Position numbers and translations under genes: made by a program
Assembly: GCF_001553785.1 (NCBI RefSeq)
Contig: NZ_LOJP01000001.1
Location: forward strand, 1,769,326-1,833,325
Origin: Actinoplanes sp. TFC3
Lineage (GTDB): Bacteria; Actinomycetota; Actinomycetes; Mycobacteriales; Micromonosporaceae
Reading direction: 5' to 3'
Length of the DNA stretch: 64,000 bases
In this document: positions 17,328 through 26,062 of the stretch, in pieces
Layout: the number at the start of each line of letters is the position of its first letter
How positions within the stretch are numbered: position 1 is the stretch's first letter
Notes under the pieces: generated by a model
The model's input: only the letters and a program-made list of their open reading frames with translations
Databases searched by the model: none
What the model was told of the DNA's origin: nothing

Positions 17328-19451
17328 TTACCAGGAGCGACTTCCCACTGTGGTGAGGCGTTGGGTGGCTCGGGAAAGTGCCACGTAGAGCGTGCGCGTG
17401 CCGCTGGCGTCGACGGCGATTTCGGCCGGTTCGACCAGGACGACCGCGTCGTATTCCATGCCCTTGGCCTCCAGGGCCGTCACGACCTGGACGCGTTCGG
17501 GCAGGCCGGCCACCCAGTGGGCCATCTCGTCGCGGCGTGGGACCGGGGTGATCACGCCGATCGTGCCGTCGACGTCGGCCAGGTGTTTGTCGACCGAGTC
17601 ACGGGTGACCTGGGGGAGTTCGGGCGTGGCCACCAGCAGCTCGATCGGCTTGACGCCGGTGCTGCGGACGGCTCGGGGCAGGCGCAGGTCGGGCATCAGC
17701 TTGCGGATCACCCGGGCGGCTACCGCGAAAATCTCGGAGGAGTTGCGGTAGTTGGTGGTCAGTTCGTAGGTCGCGCGCTTGCGGGAGCCCAGCGCTCGGT
17801 CGCGGGACTGGTCAAGTTCGCTGATCTCGCCCGGCCAGGCGGTTTGGGCCGGGTCGCCGACGATGGTCCAGGAAGCGTACTGACCGCGGCGGCCGATCAT
17901 GCGCCACTGCAGCGGGGATACATCCTGGGATTCGTCAACCACCACGTGGGCGTAGTCCCGGTAATCCTCGTCGCGCTGCACGGCCTGGGCCCGCGCGGCT
18001 TGCTGACGATCGGCGAACGTGCTCACCTCCTGCACACCGTCGCGCACGTGGAAGGGGTTGCCGTTCTTGCGCTGCTGAGGCTTGCGAGGGCGGCCCATCA
18101 GCTCGTCCAGCTCGTCCAGCAGCGCCACGTCGGCGATCGTCGGTCCGTGCTCGGCGAGACCATCGAACGACCCCTGCAGCCGGGCAATTTCTTCCTTCGA
18201 GAGCAGACCATTGGCGTACGACCGGAGCCGCGCCGGCTCGGCCAGCCACTTCAGCACCCGCAGCGGGGTGAAGCGGGGCCACCAGGCCTTGAGGAAGTCC
18301 CGGAAGTCCTGGCGGTCGGCCAGCTCGGACTCGAATTCCGACTTTTCCGGCAGGTTGCGGATCGATTGCTTGGCCTGCGCCCACAGCGCGTCGAAGATGC
18401 GGTCGAAGCCGACGCCGCGGACCTCGTTGCGCCGGGCGCCGCGGGGCAGCGCCTTGCGCCGGACCCGGTCCAGGTCGGCCGAGTCCAGCCGCAGCAGGCT
18501 GCCCCGGTAGAGCAGCCGCAGCTCGGTCGGGCCGCCGGGCACCGCGTCGTGCGAAGCCCGCTCCAGCACCCGGCGCATCCGCAGCGAACCCTTGATCGCC
18601 GCGACCTCGGTCGAGTCGACGCGCTCGGCGTCGTAGCCCGGCACCAGCGAACCGAGCGAGCGCAGCGTGGCGGTGTCCTCGCCCAGCGACGGCAGCACGG
18701 TGGCGATGTAGTTGACGAACACCCCGGACGGGCCGACCACGAGGATGCCGCCGCCGGCAAAGCGGTTCCGATCGGCATACAGCAGGTACGCGGCCCGGTG
18801 CAGCGCCACCGCCGTCTTGCCGGTGCCGGGACCGCCGGTCACGATCGTCACGCCGGACGCGGGTGAGCGGATCGCGTCGTCCTGTTCTCGCTGGATGGTG
18901 GCCACGATGTCGCGCATGCCGTGGCCGGTGGCCTTGGACAGGCTCGCCATCAGCGCGCCGTCGCCGACCACCCGCATGTCCTCGGGCGCGGCCTCGGGGT
19001 CGAGCAGGTCGTCCTCGATGCCGGTGACCCGTTCGCGGCTGGACTGGATCATCCGGCGCCGCACCACGCCCAGCGGCTCGGCCGGGGTAGCCCGGTAGAA
19101 CGCCGACGCGGCGGGCGCACGCCAGTCCACGACCAGCGACTGCGACTCCTCGTCGCGGATGCCCATGCGCCCGACGTAGTGCCGGGCGCCGGAGGTCAGG
19201 TCGAGCCGGCCGAAGACCAGGCCCTCGTACTCGGTGTCCAGCGCGTGCCGGCGCCGGGCGGCGTGGAAAACCATGGCATCCCGCTCGACCAGGGCGCCGA
19301 AGGTGCCGACGCCGGCGAGCTGGTAGCCCTCTTTCTCGGCGCGGGAAGCTTCGCGCCGCAGCTCGGCGAGCCGGGCGTACACGCGGTCGACGTGCTCCTG
19401 CTCGACAGCGATTTCCTGCTGCAGGACGTGGGCGTCGCTCAAGTCGGTCAT
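17328..19451 (-). CDS. helR: HelD/HelR-type RNA polymerase-associated helicase
   Basis: A 707-residue superfamily-1 ATPase. The N-terminal coiled coil (about 10-45, EQEHVDRVYARLAELRREASRAEKEGY) is the arm that enters RNA polymerase in HelD proteins. Walker A GGPGTGKT is at 206-213 and Walker B VVVDESQD near 490, followed by GDPAQTAWPG, ELTTNYRNS and the closing ALSRATQRL motif. Actinobacterial HelR displaces rifamycins from RNA polymerase and recycles stalled enzyme; length and N-terminal layout fit HelR better than Bacillus HelD. No canonical rifamycin-associated element was found in the short upstream region. Confidence 0.85.
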   Translation of the reverse strand: MTDLSDAHVLQQEIAVEQEHVDRVYARLAELRREASRAEKEGYQLAGVGTFGALVERDAMVFHAARRRHALDTEYEGLVFGRLDLTSGARHYVGRMGIRDEESQSLVVDWRAPAASAFYRATPAEPLGVVRRRMIQSSRERVTGIEDDLLDPEAAPEDMRVVGDGALMASLSKATGHGMRDIVATIQREQDDAIRSPASGVTIVTGGPGTGKTAVALHRAAYLLYADRNRFAGGGILVVGPSGVFVNYIATVLPSLGEDTATLRSLGSLVPGYDAERVDSTEVAAIKGSLRMRRVLERASHDAVPGGPTELRLLYRGSLLRLDSADLDRVRRKALPRGARRNEVRGVGFDRIFDALWAQAKQSIRNLPEKSEFESELADRQDFRDFLKAWWPRFTPLRVLKWLAEPARLRSYANGLLSKEEIARLQGSFDGLAEHGPTIADVALLDELDELMGRPRKPQQRKNGNPFHVRDGVQEVSTFADRQQAARAQAVQRDEDYRDYAHVVVDESQDVSPLQWRMIGRRGQYASWTIVGDPAQTAWPGEISELDQSRDRALGSRKRATYELTTNYRNSSEIFAVAARVIRKLMPDLRLPRAVRSTGVKPIELLVATPELPQVTRDSVDKHLADVDGTIGVITPVPRRDEMAHWVAGLPERVQVVTALEAKGMEYDAVVLVEPAEIAVDASGTRTLYVALSRATQRLTTVGSRSW

Positions 19452-19520
19452 GCTCCCCGTAGATGGACGCCCCCCGGTTCTTGAGGGGCAATCAAATCTA
19501 CTCTCGTACGGGGTGTCGCG

Positions 19521-20447
19521 TCACGCCGCCTTGCCGTACCCGCGCCGGCGCTGCCGGGGACGCTCGACCGTACGGTTGATGACCCCGTTCAGCGCGGCGG
19601 TGACATCGTCGGCGCGTTCCATCATCAACATGTGCCCGGCGCCCGGGAACACGGTCAGTTCGGTGCCGGGCAGCGCGTCGGCGATCGACTCGGCGCAGGG
19701 CGGGGGAGTCAGCCGGTCCTTCTCGCCGACCAGTGCCGCGGCGGGCACGTTGCCCAGCGCCCGCAGGGTCTCCAGCCGCTGCTGGGCCCCGATCGAGGCG
19801 CGGAAGCCACCGATCGAGCGCAGCGACGCCCGGCCGAACGCCGACATCGCTGTTTCCAGGTCGCTCGCCCGGTAGTCATCGCCGAACAGCAGCCAGCGCA
19901 CGACCGGCTGCAACGCGGGACGCACGGCCCGGTGCGGGCGCCGGTTGCCGAGGCGGGCCAGCACTCCGGCCCCGGTCTGCTCGGCTGCCCGCAGGAACGG
20001 GGTGAGCGGCGTGGGCAGGCCGTAACAGGTGTGGGTGGCACCCTCGGCAGTAGTGGAGACAAACAGCAGACCGGCCACCCGGGCGGCGAAGTCGGCGGGA
20101 TGCGAGTCGGCGTACTCCATGATCGTCATGCCGCCCAGCGAGTGCCCGGCCAGCACGACCGGGCCGGTGGGGGCGTACCCGGCGATCACCTCGGCCAGGT
20201 CGTCGCCGAGTTGGCGCAGCGTGGCCGAGTGCAGCCGGGTCGATCCGGATCGGCCATGCCCCCTGGCGTCATAGCTGATCACCCGCGTCCGGGTGCCTGC
20301 CATCGCGGCGATCTGGTGCCGCCACGACCGCCGGTCCTGGCACCAGCCGTGCAAAAAGACCACGGTCACCGGGGCGTCCTCGGGCCCGGACGTCTCCACG
20401 CACAGCCGTACGCCGTCGGTGAGAGTGAACTCCGAGCGTTCGGTCAT
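19521..20447 (-). CDS. Alpha/beta hydrolase
   Basis: A 308-residue alpha/beta hydrolase. The oxyanion region is VVFLHGWCQDRRSW (about 29-42), nucleophile motif AGHSLGGM (Ser103), and catalytic His in GAGHMLMMER near 280. The C-terminus is very basic (RPRQRRRGYGKAA). The ATG at 20447 is chosen for GGAGG upstream. The substrate is unknown; similarity is to general esterase/lipase or perhydrolase-type enzymes. It lies 69 bases upstream of helR on the same strand. Confidence 0.88.
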   Translation of the reverse strand: MTERSEFTLTDGVRLCVETSGPEDAPVTVVFLHGWCQDRRSWRHQIAAMAGTRTRVISYDARGHGRSGSTRLHSATLRQLGDDLAEVIAGYAPTGPVVLAGHSLGGMTIMEYADSHPADFAARVAGLLFVSTTAEGATHTCYGLPTPLTPFLRAAEQTGAGVLARLGNRRPHRAVRPALQPVVRWLLFGDDYRASDLETAMSAFGRASLRSIGGFRASIGAQQRLETLRALGNVPAAALVGEKDRLTPPPCAESIADALPGTELTVFPGAGHMLMMERADDVTAALNGVINRTVERPRQRRRGYGKAA

Positions 20448-20596
20448 GGGCACCTCCGTGTGTCGCACGGCCCCGTTGTACCCACGGGTAATAAGCATCA
20501 CTCGCGCTCATCCGAAAAGCCAGAAACTTGTCGGTTCGACGTGACGTGCATCGCACTGCACGTGCGGTGGCGGTGACTCGTAGAGAATACGGATCT

Positions 20597-21196
20597 ATGA
20601 CGGGCACGCAGATTGTTAACCCCTCCGACGCGCTTGCTGAGCTGCTCGCCGGCAACCGGCGCTTCGTCAGCGGCCAGCCGGTGCACGGCCACGACGTCAA
20701 GGCTGCCGCCGCGGCGTCCGGTGGGCAGCTTCCGCACGCGGTCGTGGTCGGCTGCATCGACTCCCGGGTGCCGCTGGAGGCGATCTTCGACCAGACCTTC
20801 GGCTCGATCTGCGTGATCCGCTCGGGTGGGCACGTGGTCGACCATGCCGTGCTGGGGTCGGTCGGCTTCGCGGTGTCCGCGCTCAACGTCCCGCTGATCG
20901 TGGTGCTGGGCCACGTACGCTGCGGCGCTGTGGACGCCACCGTTCAGGCCCTGCAAGCCGGCAGCCGGCCCGAGGGCGACGTGGGCTACCTGGTGGACGA
21001 GATCGCGCCAGCGGTGCGCAGCGTGGGTCTCGACGACCCGGATGTGGCAGCCAAGGCGATGCGGGAGCACGTGGTTCGTACGGTCCGGCGGATGCGCGAC
21101 GTCGCCGGGGTGCCCGAAGCGGTCACGGCCGGCAAGGTCAGCGTGGCCGGCGCCGTGTACGACTTGGACACCGGTTGCGTCGACCTGCTCACCTGA
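20597..21196 (+). CDS. Beta-class carbonic anhydrase
   Basis: A 199-residue beta-carbonic anhydrase. The zinc ligands are in CIDSRV (Cys53; Asp55 and Arg57 form the dyad) and GHVRCGAV (His106, Cys109). It converts CO2 and bicarbonate, supplying bicarbonate for carboxylases such as acetyl-CoA carboxylase. The ATG at 20597 is preferred; a longer reading from 20528 lacks family similarity. A clear terminator follows. Confidence 0.95.
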   Translation: MTGTQIVNPSDALAELLAGNRRFVSGQPVHGHDVKAAAAASGGQLPHAVVVGCIDSRVPLEAIFDQTFGSICVIRSGGHVVDHAVLGSVGFAVSALNVPLIVVLGHVRCGAVDATVQALQAGSRPEGDVGYLVDEIAPAVRSVGLDDPDVAAKAMREHVVRTVRRMRDVAGVPEAVTAGKVSVAGAVYDLDTGCVDLLT

Positions 21197-21210
21197 CTCG
21201 TCACGACATG

Positions 21211-21248
21211 CGAAAAGGGCGCCTCCGGAAGCGGAAGTGCCCTTTTCG
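21211..21248. terminator. Bidirectional terminator after carbonic anhydrase
   Basis: Stem CGAAAAGGGC / GCCCTTTTCG with an 18-base loop. The A-run and T-run in the arms give it terminator character on both strands, and it sits between two convergent genes. Confidence 0.85.
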
Positions 21249-21261
21249 CGTATCGGGTGGG

Positions 21262-21591
21262 TCAGCCCTCGAAGACGCCCGCGTCCACGAGGCGCTTCTC
21301 GGTGGCCTCCCAGCCGTGCTGCGGGTACTGCGCCTGCAGGCCCTGCAGCTCCGAACGGATCTTGGCACCGTGGCCGGCGCCGGCGAGACCGCGGATCTCC
21401 TCGACGAACGCGTCCGAGTCGGTCCTGAGGTGGTTGGTCTTGCCGTTGGTCAGGTTGCGCACGTACGCGAAGCGGCCGTCCGCCAGCGGGATGAGGTACT
21501 TGAACTCACCGAGCACGCTGAGGGCGCCACCCTGGCCTGCCTGGCCGGCGCGGACGGATGCGCGGGCGGTCTTTGAGGTGTTGCTCGCCAC
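21262..21591 (-). CDS. Small conserved-looking protein of unknown function
   Basis: A 109-residue soluble protein starting at GTG with AAGGAG upstream. The first 25 residues are Ala/Gly/Ser-rich and probably disordered. The rest (SVLGEFKYLIPLADGRFAYVRNLTNGKTNHLRTD, then a helical AFVEEIRGLAG) looks like a compact alpha/beta domain. I do not recognise the family. It stands alone, with a terminator directly behind it. Confidence 0.7.
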   Translation of the reverse strand: MASNTSKTARASVRAGQAGQGGALSVLGEFKYLIPLADGRFAYVRNLTNGKTNHLRTDSDAFVEEIRGLAGAGHGAKIRSELQGLQAQYPQHGWEATEKRLVDAGVFEG

Positions 21592-21833
21592 GGCGGTACT
21601 CCTTGAGGAAGAACGGTGTCGGCAGAAAATGCCGCAGCAAGCCTACACGATGCCGAGCGGGCCATACCGCAGCAGCCCGCCCAACCGTTGGGCCGGTTGA
21701 TCCTCCAGGCCAATCCAGATGTCGATATTGCGGTTTCTCTGGCGCACCATCCGTACCACCCGGCATCATGGAGCACGATCAACCGCGGTCGAGGTCGTAG
21801 GGGAAGACGCACCTCGGTCTCCGGGAGGTCACC

Positions 21834-22325
21834 GTGCCAACGTGTGGCGTCGTATACGTCCACTCGACCCCACTCGCCGTGTGCCAGCACGTCGAGTGGG
21901 CGATCGCGCGCGTCCTGACAGCGCCGGTCACCCTGCACTGGACTGCCCAGCCGGTCGATCCCGGCATGCGGCGGTCCGAGTGCGGCTGGTCCGGAAGGCC
22001 AGGCACTGGTGCCGAGCTTGCGGCTGCCCTGCGGCAGTGGCCCATGATCCGGTTCGAGGTCACCGAGGAACCCAGCCCCGGCGTCGACGGGGAGCGCTTC
22101 ATGCACGTCCCGGGCCGAGGATTGTTCCGCGGCACGATCGGCGCTTCCGGTGACATCCAGATCGGCGAGGACCGGCTGCGCGCCATCATGGCCTCCGCGC
22201 GCGGTCCCGAGGCGCTGGCCCACGGCCTCGAAAAGGCGCTCGGCACCGCCTGGGACGCCGAACTCGAGCCCTACCGTTATGCCGGCGACGGCGCTCCGGT
22301 GACGCTGCTGACCCGTGTGGGTTAG
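21834..22325 (+). CDS. DUF3145 family protein
   Basis: A 163-residue soluble protein from GTG with GGGAGG upstream. The opening CGVVYVHSTPLAVCQHVEWA, central FEVTEEPSPGVDGERF and MHVPGRGLF, and closing LEPYRYAGDGAPVTLLTRVG match actinobacterial DUF3145, widely conserved and of unknown function. It lies 44 bases upstream of the GH3 gene on the same strand. Confidence 0.9.
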   Translation: MPTCGVVYVHSTPLAVCQHVEWAIARVLTAPVTLHWTAQPVDPGMRRSECGWSGRPGTGAELAAALRQWPMIRFEVTEEPSPGVDGERFMHVPGRGLFRGTIGASGDIQIGEDRLRAIMASARGPEALAHGLEKALGTAWDAELEPYRYAGDGAPVTLLTRVG

Positions 22326-22369
22326 TTGTCCACAGGCCGGTTTGGCGTAGATCGCCCACGGCTGATCCA

Positions 22370-24112
22370 ATGGCGGCCATGACGAAGCCGTTGCGAGTGG
22401 CCGTGGCCGGAGCGCTGGTGATGCTGCTGGCTGCCTGCAGCAAGGACGTGCCAGCCGCCGCGCCCGCGTCCTCACTTGCCCCTTCGCCGCCTGCTTTGCC
22501 CTCGGCCTCCGTCGCCGCCCCGACGCCAGCCGTCGTCACGGATCCCGAGGCGCACGCGGCCGAGGTAGTGCGCACGCTCAGCAATGCCGATCTCGCCGGT
22601 CAAGTTCTGATGCCCTACGCGTACGGCGACAGCGCCACCGCCGCCGACAAGTCCGCGATGGCCGGCAACCAGAAGATCGCGCAGGTCAACACCCCCGCCG
22701 AGATGGTTGCGAAATTCCATCTCGGCGGGCTGATCCTGGTCTCCTTCGCCCCCGATGACCCGACCGGAGCCACCAACCCGGCCACCAACGTCGACAACCC
22801 CCAGCAGGTCCGCGCGCTGACCGACGGCCTGCAGACAGAAGCGCGCAAACTGCCCGGGGGAGCACCGCTGCTCATCGGCACCGACCAGGAATACGGCGTG
22901 GTCACCCGGGTCCGCACCGGCGTGACGCTGCTGCCGGCCGCCATGGCCTTCGGCGCTGCCGGCAAGCCCGCTCTCACCCGCGCCGCCTGGTCCGCCGCCG
23001 GTGCGGAGCTGGCCGCCATGGGCATCAACCTCGACTTCGCGCCGGTCGCCGACACCCTGGGCCCGCAAGGCAACGCCGTCATCGGCTCCCGCTCGTACGG
23101 CGACAACGCGGCCCTGAACGCCGCGCAGACCGGCGCCGCCGTCAAGGGGCTGGAAGGGTCCGGGGTCACCGCGGCGCTCAAGCACTTCCCGGGTCACGGG
23201 CACACCACCGGCGACAGCCACGAGGACCTGCCGGTGGTCAAGCAGAACGCCCAGCAGTGGAAGCAGCAGGACCTGCCGCCGTTCAAGGCCGGAGTGGACG
23301 CTGGCGCGGGCGTGGTGATGTCGGGCCACCTCGACGTCGAAGCCCTCGACAAGGGCGTCGCGGCCACCTTCTCGCACAAGGTGATGACCGATGTGCTCCG
23401 CAAGGACCTGGGCTTCAAGGGCGTGGCCATCACCGACGCCATGAACATGGCTCCGGCAATGAAGTGGCCGGCCGGCGAGGCGGCCGTCCGCGCCCTCAAC
23501 GCGGGCAACGACATGCTGCTGATGCCCCCGGACCTCGCCGGCGCCCGCGACGGCATTCTGTCCGGCCTGCAGAGCGGCGCCCTCAAGCGCGAACGCCTGG
23601 TCGAGGCGGTAATCCGCATCCTCACCCTCAAGTTTCGCCAGACCGCCAAACCCCAGCCGGCCCTGACCACCATCGCCTCCGCCGAGCACCAGAAGGCCGT
23701 GCTGGCCGCCGACGCCGCGTCGATCACCATCCTGCGTGGCCCCTGCACCGGCCCCCTGCTCACCGGCCCGATCACGGTTACCTCGTCCGGCGGCCGCGAA
23801 ACCGCCCGCACCGGCCTGGTCAAGGCGCTGCAGGACGCGGGCCTGCAGGTCCAAGCGGCCGGCGGCACCGTCGTCCACCTCGTCGGCTACGGCGACCACA
23901 CCACCGACCTGAGCCCGGACGCCGCGCTCACCGTCATGATGGACACGCCCTACCTGCTGGCCTCGGCCGAGTCTCCGGCGCTGGTGGCGACCTACTCCTC
24001 GAGTCCGCTGTCGCTGCAAGCCCTCGCCGCGGTGATCGCGGGCAAGGCCAAGGCCCCGGGCAAGTCACCGGTGCAGGTGGGAGCGCTACCTCGCAGCGCC
24101 TGCGCCAAGTAG
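22370..24112 (+). CDS. GH3 lipoprotein, NagZ-like beta-N-acetylhexosaminidase
   Basis: A 580-residue glycoside hydrolase family 3 enzyme anchored as a lipoprotein: lipobox LLAAC gives Cys23, followed by an Ala/Pro linker. The substrate motif KHFPGHGHTTGDSHEDLP at 271-288 is the NagZ signature, with the Asp282/His284 acid-base dyad, and nucleophile Asp356 is in VAITDAMNM. It likely removes N-acetylglucosamine from cell-wall fragments or chitin oligomers outside the membrane. A C-terminal domain (about 430-580) is typical of longer GH3 enzymes. A second start, Met4 (22379), is equally possible. Confidence 0.92.
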   Translation: MAAMTKPLRVAVAGALVMLLAACSKDVPAAAPASSLAPSPPALPSASVAAPTPAVVTDPEAHAAEVVRTLSNADLAGQVLMPYAYGDSATAADKSAMAGNQKIAQVNTPAEMVAKFHLGGLILVSFAPDDPTGATNPATNVDNPQQVRALTDGLQTEARKLPGGAPLLIGTDQEYGVVTRVRTGVTLLPAAMAFGAAGKPALTRAAWSAAGAELAAMGINLDFAPVADTLGPQGNAVIGSRSYGDNAALNAAQTGAAVKGLEGSGVTAALKHFPGHGHTTGDSHEDLPVVKQNAQQWKQQDLPPFKAGVDAGAGVVMSGHLDVEALDKGVAATFSHKVMTDVLRKDLGFKGVAITDAMNMAPAMKWPAGEAAVRALNAGNDMLLMPPDLAGARDGILSGLQSGALKRERLVEAVIRILTLKFRQTAKPQPALTTIASAEHQKAVLAADAASITILRGPCTGPLLTGPITVTSSGGRETARTGLVKALQDAGLQVQAAGGTVVHLVGYGDHTTDLSPDAALTVMMDTPYLLASAESPALVATYSSSPLSLQALAAVIAGKAKAPGKSPVQVGALPRSACAK

Positions 24113-24115
24113 CGC

Positions 24116-25108
24116 TCAGCTGGCCGCTCGGCGGAAGCGACCCGGCGGCAGTCCGTGATGGCGGCGGAACGCGGTGGTGAAGGCAAACTCGTTGGCGTAG
24201 CCGGCCTCGCGGGCGATCACCGCGACGGTGTCCGTGCTGTCTCGCAGTCTCCGGGCCGCCACGGTCATCCGCCACCAGGTCAGATACGCCAGCGGCGGCC
24301 GCCCGGTCGCGGCGGAGAAGCGCCGGGCAAACGCCGAGCGGGAAAGCGCTGACCGAGCGGCGAGATCGTCCACCGTCCAGGCCCGCTCAGGATCGCCATG
24401 CATCGCCGTCAAAGCAAGCGCCACCGCAGAGTCCACCGAGCCGCCCATACGACTGCCGTCCCGGCGACTGCCTTCTGCGCGGCTGCCGTCTGTGAGACCG
24501 CTTATGCCGGCAGCATCGCTGAGAACCTGACGCAGCAGATAGCCGAGCATTGTCTCCAGCAGAGCCGGCACCATCGACCCGCCACCCCGGGCCACCTCGG
24601 AAGCCAGCAACCCGGTAACGGAACGCAACTCCTCGTTCGGAACCACCCGGCGCCACTCGGGTAGCCCAGGCAGCAGCGGGTGAGCGAGCCGCGGATCCAC
24701 CTCATACGCCCCGCACAGCGCCAGCATCGGCCCGGCCGGCGCAGGAGGTGGCCCAGCGGAGGTGTTGTCGCAGGTAGCACGCCGTGCCCCCGGAGAAGTA
24801 GCAAGGGCGTGGGTGCGCCCCCGCGGCCGCAGGACAATCTCACCCTCGTTCAGCTGTACCGGCTCGGCACCCGGCGGCAGCAGCCAGCAGTCGCCGCGCA
24901 GCATGACCTGGAAGCCCATCGCCCCGGGCACCGCCGCGAACTCCTGGGCCCACGGCGACTCCCACCCCAGCAGCATCGCTTTCGGGCGGCCGGCGCGCAG
25001 CGCCCCGAGCACCTCGCTCAGCACATCCACGCGCAGCACTCTGGCGAAGATTTCCGCGCTTTTCAAGCATGGTTGCGCCCCGGCGGCTTGCCTACGGTCG
25101 GTGGTCAT
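24116..25108 (-). CDS. AraC family regulator with cupin-type sensor
   Basis: About 330 residues. The N-terminal cupin-like sensor (DVLSEVLGALRAGRP to LRPRGRTHALA) belongs to the AraC-type cupin_6 group. A Gly/Ser/Arg-rich linker (DGSRAEGSRRDGSRMGG) precedes the C-terminal double helix-turn-helix (WTVDDLAARSALSRSAFARRF and TVAVIAREAGYANEFAFTTAFRR). It probably controls the divergent oxidoreductase gene. The listed ATG overlaps the start codon of that gene; GTG codons at 25039 and 25030 would leave room for a promoter and also place the start at the usual family position. Confidence 0.88.
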   Translation of the reverse strand: MTTDRRQAAGAQPCLKSAEIFARVLRVDVLSEVLGALRAGRPKAMLLGWESPWAQEFAAVPGAMGFQVMLRGDCWLLPPGAEPVQLNEGEIVLRPRGRTHALATSPGARRATCDNTSAGPPPAPAGPMLALCGAYEVDPRLAHPLLPGLPEWRRVVPNEELRSVTGLLASEVARGGGSMVPALLETMLGYLLRQVLSDAAGISGLTDGSRAEGSRRDGSRMGGSVDSAVALALTAMHGDPERAWTVDDLAARSALSRSAFARRFSAATGRPPLAYLTWWRMTVAARRLRDSTDTVAVIAREAGYANEFAFTTAFRRHHGLPPGRFRRAAS

Positions 25109-26000
25109 GAGAGCCGCACGCATTCACCGGTACGGAGACCCGAGCGTGATCAGCATCGACGAGGTGGAGCCCCCGGACCCAGGTTCTGTTTCGCAGGGGT
25201 GGTCGGAGCGAGGTGAGGTGCTGATCAGCGTGGCCGCCACCTCGATGAACCCCACCGAGACGGCGCTGCGCTCCGGGCTTTGGCCCACGATCGCCTTGCC
25301 GCTGACGTTGGGCTGGGATGTGGCGGGAACCGTGGACGGCGTGCCGATGATCGGGATGCTGGATTCCGGAGCTGCGGCCGAGTACGCGGTCGCCCCCGCC
25401 GGTCGGCTGGTGCCCGCGCCGGTGTCGGTGCCGCTTGTTGATGCTGCGGCGCTGCCGCTGGCCGGGATGACCGCGTGGCAGGCGGTCCGCGAGCATGCCC
25501 GCGTGGAGCCGGGCGAACGGGTGCTGATCAACGGGGGCGGCGGGGGTATTGGCGGGTTCGCCGTGCAGTTGGCGAAGGCCGCGGGTGCCTATGTTGTCGC
25601 CACCGCCAGCTCGCGTAGCGCCGCGCAGGTCAAGGAGCTGGGGGCCGACGAGGTGATCGACTACCTGGCCGGGCCGTTGAGCGTGGCCGAGCCGGTGGAT
25701 GCGGTGGTGAACTGCGCGGCGATCGGGGACCGGGCGGCCGGTGCGCTGCCGGGGCTGGTCCGCGACGGCGGGCGGGTCGTCACCGTGGCCACCCCGGTGC
25801 CGGCTACGGACACGGTGCGGGCCTGGCATGTGGTCGTACGCAATGATCCGGCTGATCTCGCGGCCCTGACCCGGATGGTGGACGACGGCCGGGTCCGGAT
25901 TGACATCTCCGGCCGCCGCACGCTGGCCGACCTCCCTGAGCTGCACCGCCTCGCGGAGGCCGGAGGCCTGCGCGGCAAAGTAGTCATCACGCCGTCCTGA
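25107..26000 (+). CDS. NADP-dependent quinone oxidoreductase-like enzyme
   Basis: A 297-residue medium-chain dehydrogenase/reductase without zinc-site cysteines. The substrate half has ATSMNPTETALRSG and LGWDVAGTVDG; the nucleotide-binding motif is INGGGGGIGGFAVQLAK near 139-155. It resembles zeta-crystallin-type NADPH:quinone reductases. The divergent AraC gene suggests induction by its substrate, probably an electrophile or xenobiotic. It is rather short for the family (usually about 310-330), with a compact N-terminal domain. Confidence 0.88.
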   Translation: MRAARIHRYGDPSVISIDEVEPPDPGSVSQGWSERGEVLISVAATSMNPTETALRSGLWPTIALPLTLGWDVAGTVDGVPMIGMLDSGAAAEYAVAPAGRLVPAPVSVPLVDAAALPLAGMTAWQAVREHARVEPGERVLINGGGGGIGGFAVQLAKAAGAYVVATASSRSAAQVKELGADEVIDYLAGPLSVAEPVDAVVNCAAIGDRAAGALPGLVRDGGRVVTVATPVPATDTVRAWHVVVRNDPADLAALTRMVDDGRVRIDISGRRTLADLPELHRLAEAGGLRGKVVITPS

Positions 26001-26008
26001 ACCGGCAA

Positions 26009-26048
26009 CGTCCCGTCTCCCGGGCAGAAACCGAAGGGAGGCGGGACG
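26009..26048. terminator. Terminator between oxidoreductase and fabF
   Basis: Stem CGTCCCGTCTCCC / GGGAGGCGGGACG (12 of 13 pairs) between two convergent genes. It can serve the oxidoreductase transcript and the end of the fatty acid synthase operon on the other strand. Confidence 0.75.
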
Positions 26049-26062
26049 TCGGAGGAAACCGC

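Noticed and set aside
19452..19520. GCCCC/GGGGGC repeat near the helR start as a rifamycin-associated element
   Set aside because: It does not match the 19-bp element as I know it.
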